Assembly (NCBI GenBank): GCA_002341165.1
Contig: DDNL01000090.1
Span: 1 to 50,998 of the forward strand
Reading direction: 5' to 3'
Length of the DNA stretch: 50,998 nucleotides
Source: Shewanellaceae bacterium UBA2521
GTDB lineage: Bacteria; Pseudomonadota; Gammaproteobacteria; Enterobacterales; Shewanellaceae
The translations under genes were made by a program, and so were the position numbers. Below the pieces are notes generated by a model that was not told where the DNA came from, made no database searches, and saw only the letters and a program-made list of their open reading frames with translations. This document shows positions 41,722-50,447 of this stretch, piece after piece. Every line of letters starts with the position of its first letter. The first letter of the stretch is position 1.

Positions 41722-42812
41722 AGCAACCTAAACGCTTACTCGTGATGGCAGGAGGTACAGGCGGACACGTATTTCCTGCTATAGCTGTGGCAAAAGAATT
41801 ACAACAACAAGGTTGGGAAATACTCTGGCTCGGTACGCCACACCGTATGGAAGCGAAGCTCGTTCCTGAACATGGCTTTAATATCCACTTTATTGATATC
41901 AAAGGCCTAAGAGGCAATGGCTTCTTACGCTTAATCAGTGCGCCCTTCAAAATCATAAGTGCTATTTTACAATCACTAAAAGCCATCCGACAATTTAAGC
42001 CTGATGTTGTTTTAGGTATGGGAGGTTTCGTCAGTGGTCCAGGTGGTGTTGCAGCTTGGCTCGCTCATAAACCTTTAATCTTACATGAGCAAAACGCAGT
42101 ACCAGGTCTTACAAATAGGTTGCTCTCTCATATAGCGCAAATGGTCATGGTTGCTTTTCCGCATACATTCAAAAAAAATGAGCATGTAGTAGGCAACCCT
42201 ATTCGAGAAGATTTACTTAAATTACATAAAAAGCAGAAAAAAAGTCAGCCTCCCCTGAAGGTCTTAGTCATTGGAGGAAGCTTAGGAGCACGCATATTTA
42301 ATGAAACCTTGCCTGATGCAATAAAGTATGTACAAAACCATAACGAAACACTACATATATGGCATCAAGTTGGCCAAGGCAATCAAAAACAAGTGGCTCA
42401 AGCTTATGCAAGCTGTGATACACAACACCATATTACCGTCGATGATTTTATTCATGATATGGCAAAAGCTTATCAATGGGCTGACGTCGTCGTATGCCGA
42501 GCTGGAGCTTTAACTGTATCCGAGCTTGCAGTGATAGGGCTGCCGAGTATTTTGGTACCTCTACCTCATGCAGTTGATGATCACCAAACCAAAAATGCGC
42601 AAACCCTAGCACAAGCTAAGGCCGGTATCTTGATGCCACAAACTCAATTTTCAGCACAAAACTTAGGCGAGCAACTGCTGCAGTTTTGTCGTAACCCCAA
42701 GACTTTAAACCAGATGAGTACAGCTGCAAGTCACATTGCTAAAATTGATGCAACGACACAAGTTGCGCAAGCTTGTGTGCGTCTCGCTCAACAGCCTTGT
42801 CCTTCAATATGA
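41718..42812 (+). CDS. murG: Lipid II synthase MurG
   Basis: Peripheral membrane GT28-family glycosyltransferase (364 aa) adding GlcNAc to lipid I. Motifs are VMAGGTGGHVFPAIAVAKEL at the N-terminus (acceptor site), ILHEQNAVPGLTNRL, IGGSLGARIFNETL, and the nucleotide-sugar segment VCRAGALTVSELAVIGLPSI. The stop overlaps the murC start (ATGA). Confidence 0.98.
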   Translation: MKQPKRLLVMAGGTGGHVFPAIAVAKELQQQGWEILWLGTPHRMEAKLVPEHGFNIHFIDIKGLRGNGFLRLISAPFKIISAILQSLKAIRQFKPDVVLGMGGFVSGPGGVAAWLAHKPLILHEQNAVPGLTNRLLSHIAQMVMVAFPHTFKKNEHVVGNPIREDLLKLHKKQKKSQPPLKVLVIGGSLGARIFNETLPDAIKYVQNHNETLHIWHQVGQGNQKQVAQAYASCDTQHHITVDDFIHDMAKAYQWADVVVCRAGALTVSELAVIGLPSILVPLPHAVDDHQTKNAQTLAQAKAGILMPQTQFSAQNLGEQLLQFCRNPKTLNQMSTAASHIAKIDATTQVAQACVRLAQQPCPSI

Positions 42813-44287
42813 GAAAACCTATGCAACAACAGAGTATGATACAAAACAATTTAAGAACCATGATTCCTGAAATGCGCCGTGTTAAGCGTATTCATTTTGT
42901 AGGTATAGGCGGCGCAGGTATGGGAGGCATTGCTGAAGTACTGTTCAATGAAGGCTATCATGTTTCAGGCTCTGATATTCATAGCAACCAAGTCACTGAA
43001 CGCTTGAAGCATTTAGGCGTTACGGTGCATTTAGGACATCAAACAAGCTTTGTAAATGATGCAGATGTGTTGGTTGCATCAACGGCTGTTGCGCAAGATA
43101 ATCCCGAAATTGTTTTTGCGAAAGAGCAACGTATTCCAGTGGTCAGACGTGCAGAAATGCTTGCTGAGCTCATGCGTTATCGTCATGGTGTTGCGGTCGC
43201 AGGTACACATGGTAAAACAACTACAACAAGTCTTATCGCTTCCATTTATGGTGCTGCCCGTTTAGATCCAACTTTTGTTATTGGCGGTCTACTCAATAGC
43301 GCTGGCACTAATGCACATCTTGGTAGTAGCCGCTATCTTATTGCTGAAGCCGATGAAAGCGATGCAAGTTTCTTACATTTACAACCTATGGTCAGTGTCA
43401 TCACGAATATTGAAGCCGATCATCTAGATACATATGGTGGAGACTTTGAGCGTCTCAAAGCTATATTTCTTGAGTTTCTACATAATTTACCTTTCTATGG
43501 TATTGCAGTTTTATGTATTGATGACCCTGTCATCCGGTCTTTATTACCGCGAATCAGTCGTCAATATGTGACCTATGGTTTCAGTGAAGATGCCGATATT
43601 CAGGCAACTCAGTTTGAGCAAAAAGGTTACCGCTCAACGTTTACTGTAAAACGTAAGTATGCCAACAGCCTGCGGATCAACCTCAACTTACCAGGTACAC
43701 ATAATGTACTGAATGCTCTTGCAGCAATTGCTGTCGCAACAGAAGATGAAATCTCAGATGAAGCAATTGTCAAAGCTTTACATCAGTTTGAAGGCATTGG
43801 TCGACGCTTTCAATATCTAGGCGAATTTACAGTCGATAATAAACAGTTTATGTTAGTCGATGATTACGGCCATCATCCAAGTGAAGTCGCGGCAACGATT
43901 CGCGCTGCACGTCACGGTTGGCCTGACAAACGCTTGGTGCTTATTTTTCAACCACATCGTTATTCTCGAACACGCGACCTTTATGAAGAGTTTGTCGAGG
44001 TGCTCTCGGAGGCCGATACGCTTATTTTACTTGATGTCTATCCAGCCGGCGAACAACCTATTTTAGGTGCCACCAGCAAAGATTTAGCACACTCTCTACG
44101 TCAAAGAGGACAAAAAGATTTAATTTTTATTTCTGATCTAAGTAAGATTAATGATATTTTAGTGAGCCTTGTGCAAAACGATGACTTAATTCTCACTCAA
44201 GGTGCGGGTAATGTCAGTCAAGTTGCACAAGCATTATCTAAATCATTTACAATAAGAGAGAAAGAACATGCCGAATCAGGATGTTAA
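42809..44287 (+). CDS. murC: UDP-MurNAc:L-alanine ligase MurC
   Basis: First Mur ligase of the pathway (492 aa from this start). It has HFVGIGGAGMGGIAEVLFNE (Rossmann-like UDP site), AGTHGKTTTTSLIASI (ATP P-loop), and VDDYGHHPSEVAATI. The ATG at 42809 was chosen because it overlaps the murG stop as ATGA, the pattern seen throughout this cluster; the ATG at 42821 is an alternative. No murB lies between murC and ddl, as in E. coli and Pseudomonas. Confidence 0.97.
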   Translation: MRKPMQQQSMIQNNLRTMIPEMRRVKRIHFVGIGGAGMGGIAEVLFNEGYHVSGSDIHSNQVTERLKHLGVTVHLGHQTSFVNDADVLVASTAVAQDNPEIVFAKEQRIPVVRRAEMLAELMRYRHGVAVAGTHGKTTTTSLIASIYGAARLDPTFVIGGLLNSAGTNAHLGSSRYLIAEADESDASFLHLQPMVSVITNIEADHLDTYGGDFERLKAIFLEFLHNLPFYGIAVLCIDDPVIRSLLPRISRQYVTYGFSEDADIQATQFEQKGYRSTFTVKRKYANSLRINLNLPGTHNVLNALAAIAVATEDEISDEAIVKALHQFEGIGRRFQYLGEFTVDNKQFMLVDDYGHHPSEVAATIRAARHGWPDKRLVLIFQPHRYSRTRDLYEEFVEVLSEADTLILLDVYPAGEQPILGATSKDLAHSLRQRGQKDLIFISDLSKINDILVSLVQNDDLILTQGAGNVSQVAQALSKSFTIREKEHAESGC

Positions 44288-45221
44288 ACAATTAGGCAAA
44301 GTGGCTGTCCTTATGGGTGGCTACTCTGCTGAACGCGTTATTTCATTACGTTCGGGTCAAGCAGTATTAGATACCTTAACAAAAGCAGGAGTCGATGCGC
44401 ATGCATTTGACCCCTCAGAACAATCTCTAGAACTTTTAAAACAGCAAAATTTTGCGCGAGCCTTTATTTCACTTCATGGGCGTGGTGGAGAAGATGGCAC
44501 CATTCAAGGAGCTCTCGATCACTTTCAGATCCCCTACACGGGCTCAGGCGTTCTCGGTTCAGCTTTAGCGATGGACAAAATTAAATGTAAGCAAATATGG
44601 CAGAGCATGAAGCTTCCTACAGCACCCTATTGCACCCTTGCTCGCAACCAGCTTGAACAAACCGATTTAACACATATTCTTGAACAACTTAACCATGACG
44701 TGATAGTCAAACCGTGCCAAGAAGGCTCAAGTGTTGGAATGGCCAAAGCGCATGATGAAGATACACTTAAAGAAGCTTTACTCGATGCATTTAATTACGA
44801 TGAGCAGGTTCTCATCGAGCAATGTCTCAAAGGTCCAGAATATACAGTTTCTATTGTAGGTCAGCAAATATTACCTTCTATTCGACTGGAAACATCGAGA
44901 ACTTTTTATGATTTTCATGCTAAATATGAATCTCCTGAAACACAGTATTTTTGTCCAAGTGGTTTAACCGATGTACAAAATGATCAACTAAGCCAGCTTG
45001 CAAAAAGTGCCTATGATGCTCTTGGATTGACAGGATGGGGGCGTGTTGATGTCATGCAAGATGCCTCTGGAGAATTCTATCTTTTAGAAGTGAATACTTC
45101 TCCTGGTATGACAACCAGTAGCTTAGTGCCTATGGCTGCTCAAGCTGTAGGAAAAGACTTTACTACCTTAGTTCTTGAAATTTTATGGCAAACCTATACA
45201 CATAAGGATGACTCAAGATGA
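44268..45221 (+). CDS. ddl: D-alanine:D-alanine ligase
   Basis: ATP-grasp enzyme (317 aa) producing the D-Ala-D-Ala dipeptide for MurF. Motifs are VAVLMGGYSAERVISLRSG, SLHGRGGEDGTIQGAL, VKPCQEGSSVGMAKA (ATP loop), and FYLLEVNTSPGMTTSSLVP (metal and substrate site). The family's usual SAERE reads SAERV here, a small deviation. It starts inside murC (20-nt overlap) and overlaps ftsQ by 4 nt. Confidence 0.97.
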   Translation: MPNQDVKQLGKVAVLMGGYSAERVISLRSGQAVLDTLTKAGVDAHAFDPSEQSLELLKQQNFARAFISLHGRGGEDGTIQGALDHFQIPYTGSGVLGSALAMDKIKCKQIWQSMKLPTAPYCTLARNQLEQTDLTHILEQLNHDVIVKPCQEGSSVGMAKAHDEDTLKEALLDAFNYDEQVLIEQCLKGPEYTVSIVGQQILPSIRLETSRTFYDFHAKYESPETQYFCPSGLTDVQNDQLSQLAKSAYDALGLTGWGRVDVMQDASGEFYLLEVNTSPGMTTSSLVPMAAQAVGKDFTTLVLEILWQTYTHKDDSR

Positions 45222-45934
45222 ACGCCATCAAGATTTGGTGTATAGAATACAAGCTTTTGTTAAAAACAGGTCTCGTGATCTGTTTTTTCTTCATTTTATG
45301 CTGTGCGCTCTTTGTATTAGGTCATCAAGCTCGTTCTCATCAACATGGATACGCTGTAGAAATTGAAACTCCTGATCAAAGCTTGGTATCTGCCTATGAT
45401 ATAAAGCAGTTCATTTATAAAACACATCAGCAGCCCTTTTTAAATTTAGATTTGGCTCGGATTCGCAATGAAGTCTCTCAAATGCCTTGGGTTAAATCCG
45501 TCGAGATACATCGTCAATGGCCTTATACACTCTTTATTCAAATAGCATCTTACCAACCCTTGGCTCGCTTTAATGACGATGCTTGGCTCGATGAACATGG
45601 CGCTTTATTTACCGCTCCGATGCAGCCTAGGCTTGCATCACTTCCCCAGTTGATGGGAACTCCAAAAGATAGTCAGCGCATCATGAATTTTTATCACACA
45701 GCAAGCTCTATACTTAGTAAAGAAAACCTAAATATCAAAAAAATATATTTAAGTGTACGTAATGCTTGGCAAATTGAACTGAAAAATGGTCTACAACTTA
45801 TACTTGGCAAAGAGGCAAGAGTAAAGCGTTTGAAGAGGTTTGCTATGAGCTATGCACAATTAAAACCAAATATACAAGTGCATGACTTCATTGATTTGCG
45901 GTATGATTCAGGTATAGCTGTCCGTCATCAGTAA
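45218..45934 (+). CDS. ftsQ: Cell division protein FtsQ
   Basis: Bitopic divisome protein (238 aa): cytoplasmic N-terminus (about 1-15), membrane helix (about 16-36), a POTRA domain (about 45-118, including PWVKSVEIHRQWPYTLFIQI), and the FtsQ beta domain to the C-terminus (ARFNDDAWLDEHGALFTAP). FtsQ links FtsA/FtsK to FtsL-FtsB. It has a 4-nt overlap with ddl; ftsA follows after 15 nt. Confidence 0.95.
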   Translation: MNAIKIWCIEYKLLLKTGLVICFFFILCCALFVLGHQARSHQHGYAVEIETPDQSLVSAYDIKQFIYKTHQQPFLNLDLARIRNEVSQMPWVKSVEIHRQWPYTLFIQIASYQPLARFNDDAWLDEHGALFTAPMQPRLASLPQLMGTPKDSQRIMNFYHTASSILSKENLNIKKIYLSVRNAWQIELKNGLQLILGKEARVKRLKRFAMSYAQLKPNIQVHDFIDLRYDSGIAVRHQ

Positions 45935-45949
45935 AAAAAGAGAGAGGAA

Positions 45950-47191
45950 ATGCAAATAACTAAAGCCCAAGACAAAGAATTAATTGTTGGTTTAGATGTA
46001 GGCACATCCAAAACATGCGCTCTCATTGGTGAAGTGTTGCCTGATGATAAAATTAATATTTTGGGTGTCGGACTTCATCCTTCAAGAGGCATGGATAAAG
46101 GAGGCGTCAACGACCTAGACCTCGTTGTGCGCTCTATTCAAAGAGCGCTCGATCAAGCAGAGCTTATGGCCGATAGTCATATTGCGTCTGTTTACCTGAG
46201 TATATCTGGACGCCACATCGCATGCCAAAATGAAAATGGCATGGTTTCAGTCAATGACGAAGAAGTCACACAAGAAGATGTGCATAATGTCATCCATACG
46301 GCAAGCTCTATCAAATTGCCTTATGAAAGACGCATATTACATGTGTTTCCACAAGAGTATGCCATTGATATTCAAGAGGGTATACGCAGCCCTATAGGTA
46401 TGTCTGGTATGCGTATGGAAGCTAAAGTTCATATGGTGACTTGCGCCAACGATATGGCAAAAAATATTGTTAAAAGCGTCGAGCGGTGCAAACTTAAAGT
46501 CAATGACTTAGTGTTCTCGGCCATAGCTTCAGCAGACGCGGTCTTAACTGAAGATGAAAAAGATTTAGGTGTGTGTTTGATTGATATCGGAGGTGGTACG
46601 TCTGATATTGTTATTTATGTAGATGGTATTTTGCGTCACAGCGCCGTCTTACCTATTGCAGGTAATCAGGTCACCAATGATATTGCTAAAATTTTTCGTA
46701 CTTCACTGACCCATGCAGAACAAATTAAAGTGCAGTCGGCAAGTGCACTCTCTAGCTTGGTTCATCAAGACGAAATGATAGAGGTACCTTCTGTAGGAGG
46801 GCGCCCATCACGATCTATGTCAAGGCATACACTTGCTGAAGTCGTTGAGCCTCGTTATGAAGAGCTTTTTGAATTTGTACACAAAGAAATGCAAAAAAGT
46901 GGTTTTGCAAACCAAATTGCAGCAGGTATTGTTTTAACGGGTGGCACCGCATCAGTGACAGGCATCATTGATGTTGCAGAAGCTTGTTTTGGCATGCCTG
47001 TACGTATAGGTGTACCACTTAATATACAAGGTATGACTGAATTTATTAACGAACCAAACTATGCTACAGCTGTAGGCTTATTAAAGTATGGAGCCAAGCG
47101 TCTTGCTGAGCATAAAGAAGAGCCGATTCCAAAAGAAGGTATGCTGCACTGGGTAAGTAAAGCTAAAAGTTGGTTTAAAGGTGAGTTTTAA
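45950..47191 (+). CDS. ftsA: Cell division protein FtsA
   Basis: Actin-like membrane tether of the Z ring (413 aa). ATPase motifs are VGLDVGTSKTCALIGEV (phosphate 1), LGVCLIDIGGGTSDIVIY (phosphate 2), and GIVLTGGTASVTG (adenosine). The C-terminal amphipathic helix LHWVSKAKSWFKGEF provides membrane binding. GAGAGG lies upstream of the ATG. Confidence 0.98.
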   Translation: MQITKAQDKELIVGLDVGTSKTCALIGEVLPDDKINILGVGLHPSRGMDKGGVNDLDLVVRSIQRALDQAELMADSHIASVYLSISGRHIACQNENGMVSVNDEEVTQEDVHNVIHTASSIKLPYERRILHVFPQEYAIDIQEGIRSPIGMSGMRMEAKVHMVTCANDMAKNIVKSVERCKLKVNDLVFSAIASADAVLTEDEKDLGVCLIDIGGGTSDIVIYVDGILRHSAVLPIAGNQVTNDIAKIFRTSLTHAEQIKVQSASALSSLVHQDEMIEVPSVGGRPSRSMSRHTLAEVVEPRYEELFEFVHKEMQKSGFANQIAAGIVLTGGTASVTGIIDVAEACFGMPVRIGVPLNIQGMTEFINEPNYATAVGLLKYGAKRLAEHKEEPIPKEGMLHWVSKAKSWFKGEF

Positions 47192-47247
47192 CAAGAACTC
47201 AGTGTATCATGATACTGAATTAGAAATGTTTTAATGGGAGATAATAC

Positions 47248-48396
47248 ATGTTTGATATTATTGATTCATCTTCAGATGAAGCCGTAATCCGTGTCATAGG
47301 CGTTGGTGGCGGTGGTGGCAATGCTGTTGAACACATGGTAAATCAAAAAATAGAAGGTGTTCATTTTGTTGTAGCGAACACTGATGCTCAAGCACTTAAA
47401 AAGTCTTCTGCCGGCAGTACAATTCAAATAGGTAAAGATGTTACAAAAGGTCTCGGTGCAGGTGCTAACCCTGAAGTAGGTAGAGCTTCAGCTCAAGAAG
47501 ATAAAGAATCTATCCGTGAAATGCTTAAAGATTCTGATATGGTCTTTATTGCTGCGGGCATGGGTGGCGGAACAGGAACAGGAGCTGCTCCCGTTGTTGC
47601 TGAAGTTGCTAAAGAGGAAGGCATACTCACTGTTGCCGTGGTTACAAAACCTTTTCCTTTTGAAGGTAAAAAACGCATGCAATATGCAGAACAAGGCATT
47701 GAAGAGCTTTCTCATTATGTTGACTCGCTTATCACTATACCTAATGAAAAGCTCCTTAAAGTTCTTGGTAAAGGCACTTCTCTTCTTGATGCTTTTGCTG
47801 CTGCTAATAATGTATTACTCGGCGCAGTACAAGGTATTGCAGAACTTATTACACGTCCGGGTTTAATTAATGTTGACTTTGCCGATGTAAAAACAGTGAT
47901 GTCTGAAATGGGTAATGCTATGATGGGAACAGGTATTGCTTCAGGTGAAGATAGAGCTGAAGAAGCAGCTGAATCTGCTGTTGCTAGCCCGCTTCTTGAA
48001 GATATTGATCTCGCTGGAGCTCGTGGTGTGCTTGTGAATATTACAGCTGGAATGGATATGAGTATTGAAGAGTTTGAGACCGTAGGTAATCACGTCAAAG
48101 CTTATGCTTCTGATAATGCAACCGTTGTTGTAGGCGCCGTCATTGATCCAGACATGAGCAATGAATTGCGTGTTACCGTTGTCGCTACAGGTATCGGCCT
48201 TGATTCAAAACCAGAAATGCAGCTCTTTAATGCCAGAACAACGAAAAAAGAATCTGAGAACAACGCAACATACAGCAAAACAGAAACAGCTCTTCCAGAA
48301 GAAACCATTAAAGAAAGTGTCTCTGAAACAGCTGAGCCTCAGACAAACTTTGAGTATTTGGATATTCCTGCATTCCTAAGAAAACAGGCAGATTAG
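47248..48396 (+). CDS. ftsZ: Cell division GTPase FtsZ
   Basis: Tubulin-like GTPase that forms the Z ring (382 aa). The signature is GMGGGTGTGAAPVVAEVAKE (about 105-124), the T7 loop is INVDFADVKTVM, and the C-terminal conserved peptide is LDIPAFLRKQAD, which binds FtsA and ZipA. The linker before the peptide is short (about 45 residues). A GGGAG site precedes the ATG, and 56 nt separate it from ftsA. Confidence 0.99.
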   Translation: MFDIIDSSSDEAVIRVIGVGGGGGNAVEHMVNQKIEGVHFVVANTDAQALKKSSAGSTIQIGKDVTKGLGAGANPEVGRASAQEDKESIREMLKDSDMVFIAAGMGGGTGTGAAPVVAEVAKEEGILTVAVVTKPFPFEGKKRMQYAEQGIEELSHYVDSLITIPNEKLLKVLGKGTSLLDAFAAANNVLLGAVQGIAELITRPGLINVDFADVKTVMSEMGNAMMGTGIASGEDRAEEAAESAVASPLLEDIDLAGARGVLVNITAGMDMSIEEFETVGNHVKAYASDNATVVVGAVIDPDMSNELRVTVVATGIGLDSKPEMQLFNARTTKKESENNATYSKTETALPEETIKESVSETAEPQTNFEYLDIPAFLRKQAD

Positions 48397-48429
48397 CTAG
48401 CACAATAAATGTGCAAGATATATCTTTTA

Positions 48430-48438
48430 TGTTATAGT
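48430..48438 (+). promoter_or_regulatory. Candidate extended -10 promoter of lpxC
   Basis: TGTTATAGT (TG-N-TATAGT) lies 30 nt before the lpxC ATG in the ftsZ-lpxC gap. The -35 match is poor. A small GCACA/TGTGC hairpin precedes it. Confidence 0.35.
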
Positions 48439-48468
48439 GTTATCGTTATAAGTTTTAGAGGAAAAAGT

Positions 48469-49380
48469 ATGCAACAACAAACAATTAAGCAGTCCGTCAG
48501 TGTAACAGGAATAGGCCTACATAGTGGGAAAAAAATCACACTTACCATAAAGCCTGCACCTGCAAATTCTGGCATCCACTTTGTTCGTGTTGACTTACCT
48601 GACCCTGTAACCATAAAAGCAGATCCATTCAATGTCCAAGAAACTGTCTTATGCACAGGTCTAAGCAATGAGCAAGGTGTCAAAATTATGACTATTGAAC
48701 ACCTTTTTGCTGCTATCGCAGGTTTAAGCTTAGATAATCTTATCATTGAAGTAGACGCTGATGAAATTCCTGTAATGGATGGAAGCTCTAGCCCTTTTAT
48801 TTTCTTGCTGGAAAGTGCCGGAACACAAACACAAAATGCATTAAAAAAGTATATAAAAATCAAAAAGAAAGTACGTGTTGAATTAGAAGACAAGTGGATT
48901 GAACTTTATCCATATCAAGGTTTTAAAATTGATTATGAGATTGATTTTAATCACCCCGAAATTGCGCGGAGTAAACAACGCTTACATTTTGACTTCTCTT
49001 CTGAAAATTTTATTCATGAAATTAGCCGTGCGCGTACTTTTGGATTTTTAAGCGATGTAGAAAAGCTAAGAGCACATAACTTAGCGCAGGGTGCAAGTAT
49101 GGAAAATGCTATTGTGCTTGATGAACGAAAAGTTATGAACCAAGATGGCTTGCGCTATCAAGATGAATTTGTACGCCACAAAGCACTTGATGCGATCGGA
49201 GATCTTTATGTATCAGGTTATGCTATTTTAGGCGAATTGCGCGCTTACAAAGCGGGACATGCTATCAACAATATGCTTCTACGTACCGTCTTATCTAATG
49301 CTGAAAACTGGGAGTTTGTTACCTTTGAAGAGACTCAAGAGCATTCTTCTGAAGTCGGAGCACTTGCTTTTTCATCTTAA
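48469..49380 (+). CDS. lpxC: UDP-3-O-acyl-GlcNAc deacetylase LpxC
   Basis: Zinc deacetylase committing UDP-GlcNAc to lipid A synthesis, 303 aa. Motifs are VTGIGLHSGKKITLTIKPA, TIEHLFAAIAGLSLDNLIIE (zinc His), ADEIPVMDGSSSPF, ISRARTFGF, and FVRHKALDAIGDLY (zinc His/Asp and catalytic His region). The ATG at 48469 is chosen because AGAGGA lies upstream and LpxC normally starts just before this QQTIKQ segment; an earlier in-frame ATG would add 20 residues with no family match. Confidence 0.98.
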   Translation: MQQQTIKQSVSVTGIGLHSGKKITLTIKPAPANSGIHFVRVDLPDPVTIKADPFNVQETVLCTGLSNEQGVKIMTIEHLFAAIAGLSLDNLIIEVDADEIPVMDGSSSPFIFLLESAGTQTQNALKKYIKIKKKVRVELEDKWIELYPYQGFKIDYEIDFNHPEIARSKQRLHFDFSSENFIHEISRARTFGFLSDVEKLRAHNLAQGASMENAIVLDERKVMNQDGLRYQDEFVRHKALDAIGDLYVSGYAILGELRAYKAGHAINNMLLRTVLSNAENWEFVTFEETQEHSSEVGALAFSS

Positions 49381-49461
49381 CCTCTATTTAGAAATCAGCT
49401 ATCAGGCCGTTAAAAGATTATGACAAAGCGTCCTTATCTTTAATAGCTTGATAGATGAAAC

Positions 49462-50370
49462 ATGAATATTTCAATTTTTTACCATGATAACAAACAGATA
49501 CGCCATATTAGTATTGGTTGGATCGGCATTCTCCTCATATTATGCCTCTTAGTGGGCAGTATTTACTGGCAAATCAAACGAGATAGTTACCAAAGTACAA
49601 ATTTTTTACAAGCACAATATCACAAGCATCAGCAGCAATCTGAAATTGTTAAATACCGAAGATTAAAAAGTATGACTGAATCGCAGCTGAAACTTCTAGG
49701 CAATAAACTAGCATATATTGAAGCACGGATTGATGGTATGGATGCGCTGAGCCAAGAGCTCGCCAATAAATTTGATTTAGAAGATCAGTTTAAGAATGAA
49801 GCAGCGCTGAGCAAAAAATTGATCATACAAGACAAAGACAAACAAAAAAACCTCAATGTCATTCAGCTACTGCAAGAAATAGATGAAATGATATCTAAAC
49901 TTGATCATAAATATAAATCGCTTATCTTATTAGATACAGTCACACGTAATCATGATTTATGGAATAAACGCTATATTTCAGGGCGTCCTATACGAAAAGG
50001 TTGGCTATCATCACCTTATGGTATGCGTCGAGATCCTTTCTCTGGACGTCTAGCCATGCACAAAGGTATTGATTTTGCCGGCTCACCTGGCTCACCAGTT
50101 ATTTCTACTGGAGCAGGTGTTGTCGTCTGGGCAGGAGAAAAATTTGGCTACGGCAAGCTTGTAGAAGTCAATCACGGTAATAGTTTTAAAACAAGGTATG
50201 GACATAACAAAAAAATAAGTGTAAAAGTAGGTGATATAGTGACTAAAGGACAAGAAATCGCTAGAATAGGTAGTACTGGTCGCTCAACAGGTCCACACGT
50301 TCATTACGAAGTTTGGAAAAGAGAACGACAAGTTGATCCAAGTCGCTATGTTTATCGCGGTTCTAGATAA
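49462..50370 (+). CDS. M23-family murein endopeptidase, membrane anchored
   Basis: The protein (302 aa) has a membrane helix (about 18-37), a coiled-coil-forming region (about 45-130), and a C-terminal LytM/M23 domain (about 175-300). Metal-site motifs are complete: HKGIDFAG (HxxxD), TRYGHNKK, and GPHVHYEVW (HxH). This suggests an active peptidoglycan endopeptidase rather than a degenerate EnvC/NlpD-type activator. It occupies the lpxC-secA interval where enteric bacteria have the translation-arrest gene secM; an M23 gene here is seen in other gammaproteobacteria. Confidence 0.93.
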   Translation: MNISIFYHDNKQIRHISIGWIGILLILCLLVGSIYWQIKRDSYQSTNFLQAQYHKHQQQSEIVKYRRLKSMTESQLKLLGNKLAYIEARIDGMDALSQELANKFDLEDQFKNEAALSKKLIIQDKDKQKNLNVIQLLQEIDEMISKLDHKYKSLILLDTVTRNHDLWNKRYISGRPIRKGWLSSPYGMRRDPFSGRLAMHKGIDFAGSPGSPVISTGAGVVVWAGEKFGYGKLVEVNHGNSFKTRYGHNKKISVKVGDIVTKGQEIARIGSTGRSTGPHVHYEVWKRERQVDPSRYVYRGSR

Positions 50371-50395
50371 TTAGCCGCTGTATTCACCAGCTTAC

Positions 50396-50417
50396 ATACA
50401 ATGTATAGCCATTGTAT
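50396..50417 (+). other. Hairpin upstream of secA
   Basis: ATACAATG (50396-50403) pairs perfectly with CATTGTAT (50410-50417) across a 6-nt loop, followed by a weak TATTTTAAT stretch. It begins 25 nt after the M23 gene stop and ends 30 nt before the secA ATG. It could be a weak terminator or leader element. Confidence 0.45.
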
Positions 50418-50447
50418 TATTTTAATCATAAGAAAGTGATAGAGTTA

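Noticed and set aside
48432..48893. 153-codon minus-strand frame
   Set aside because: Antisense to lpxC, whose motifs are complete in the other strand.
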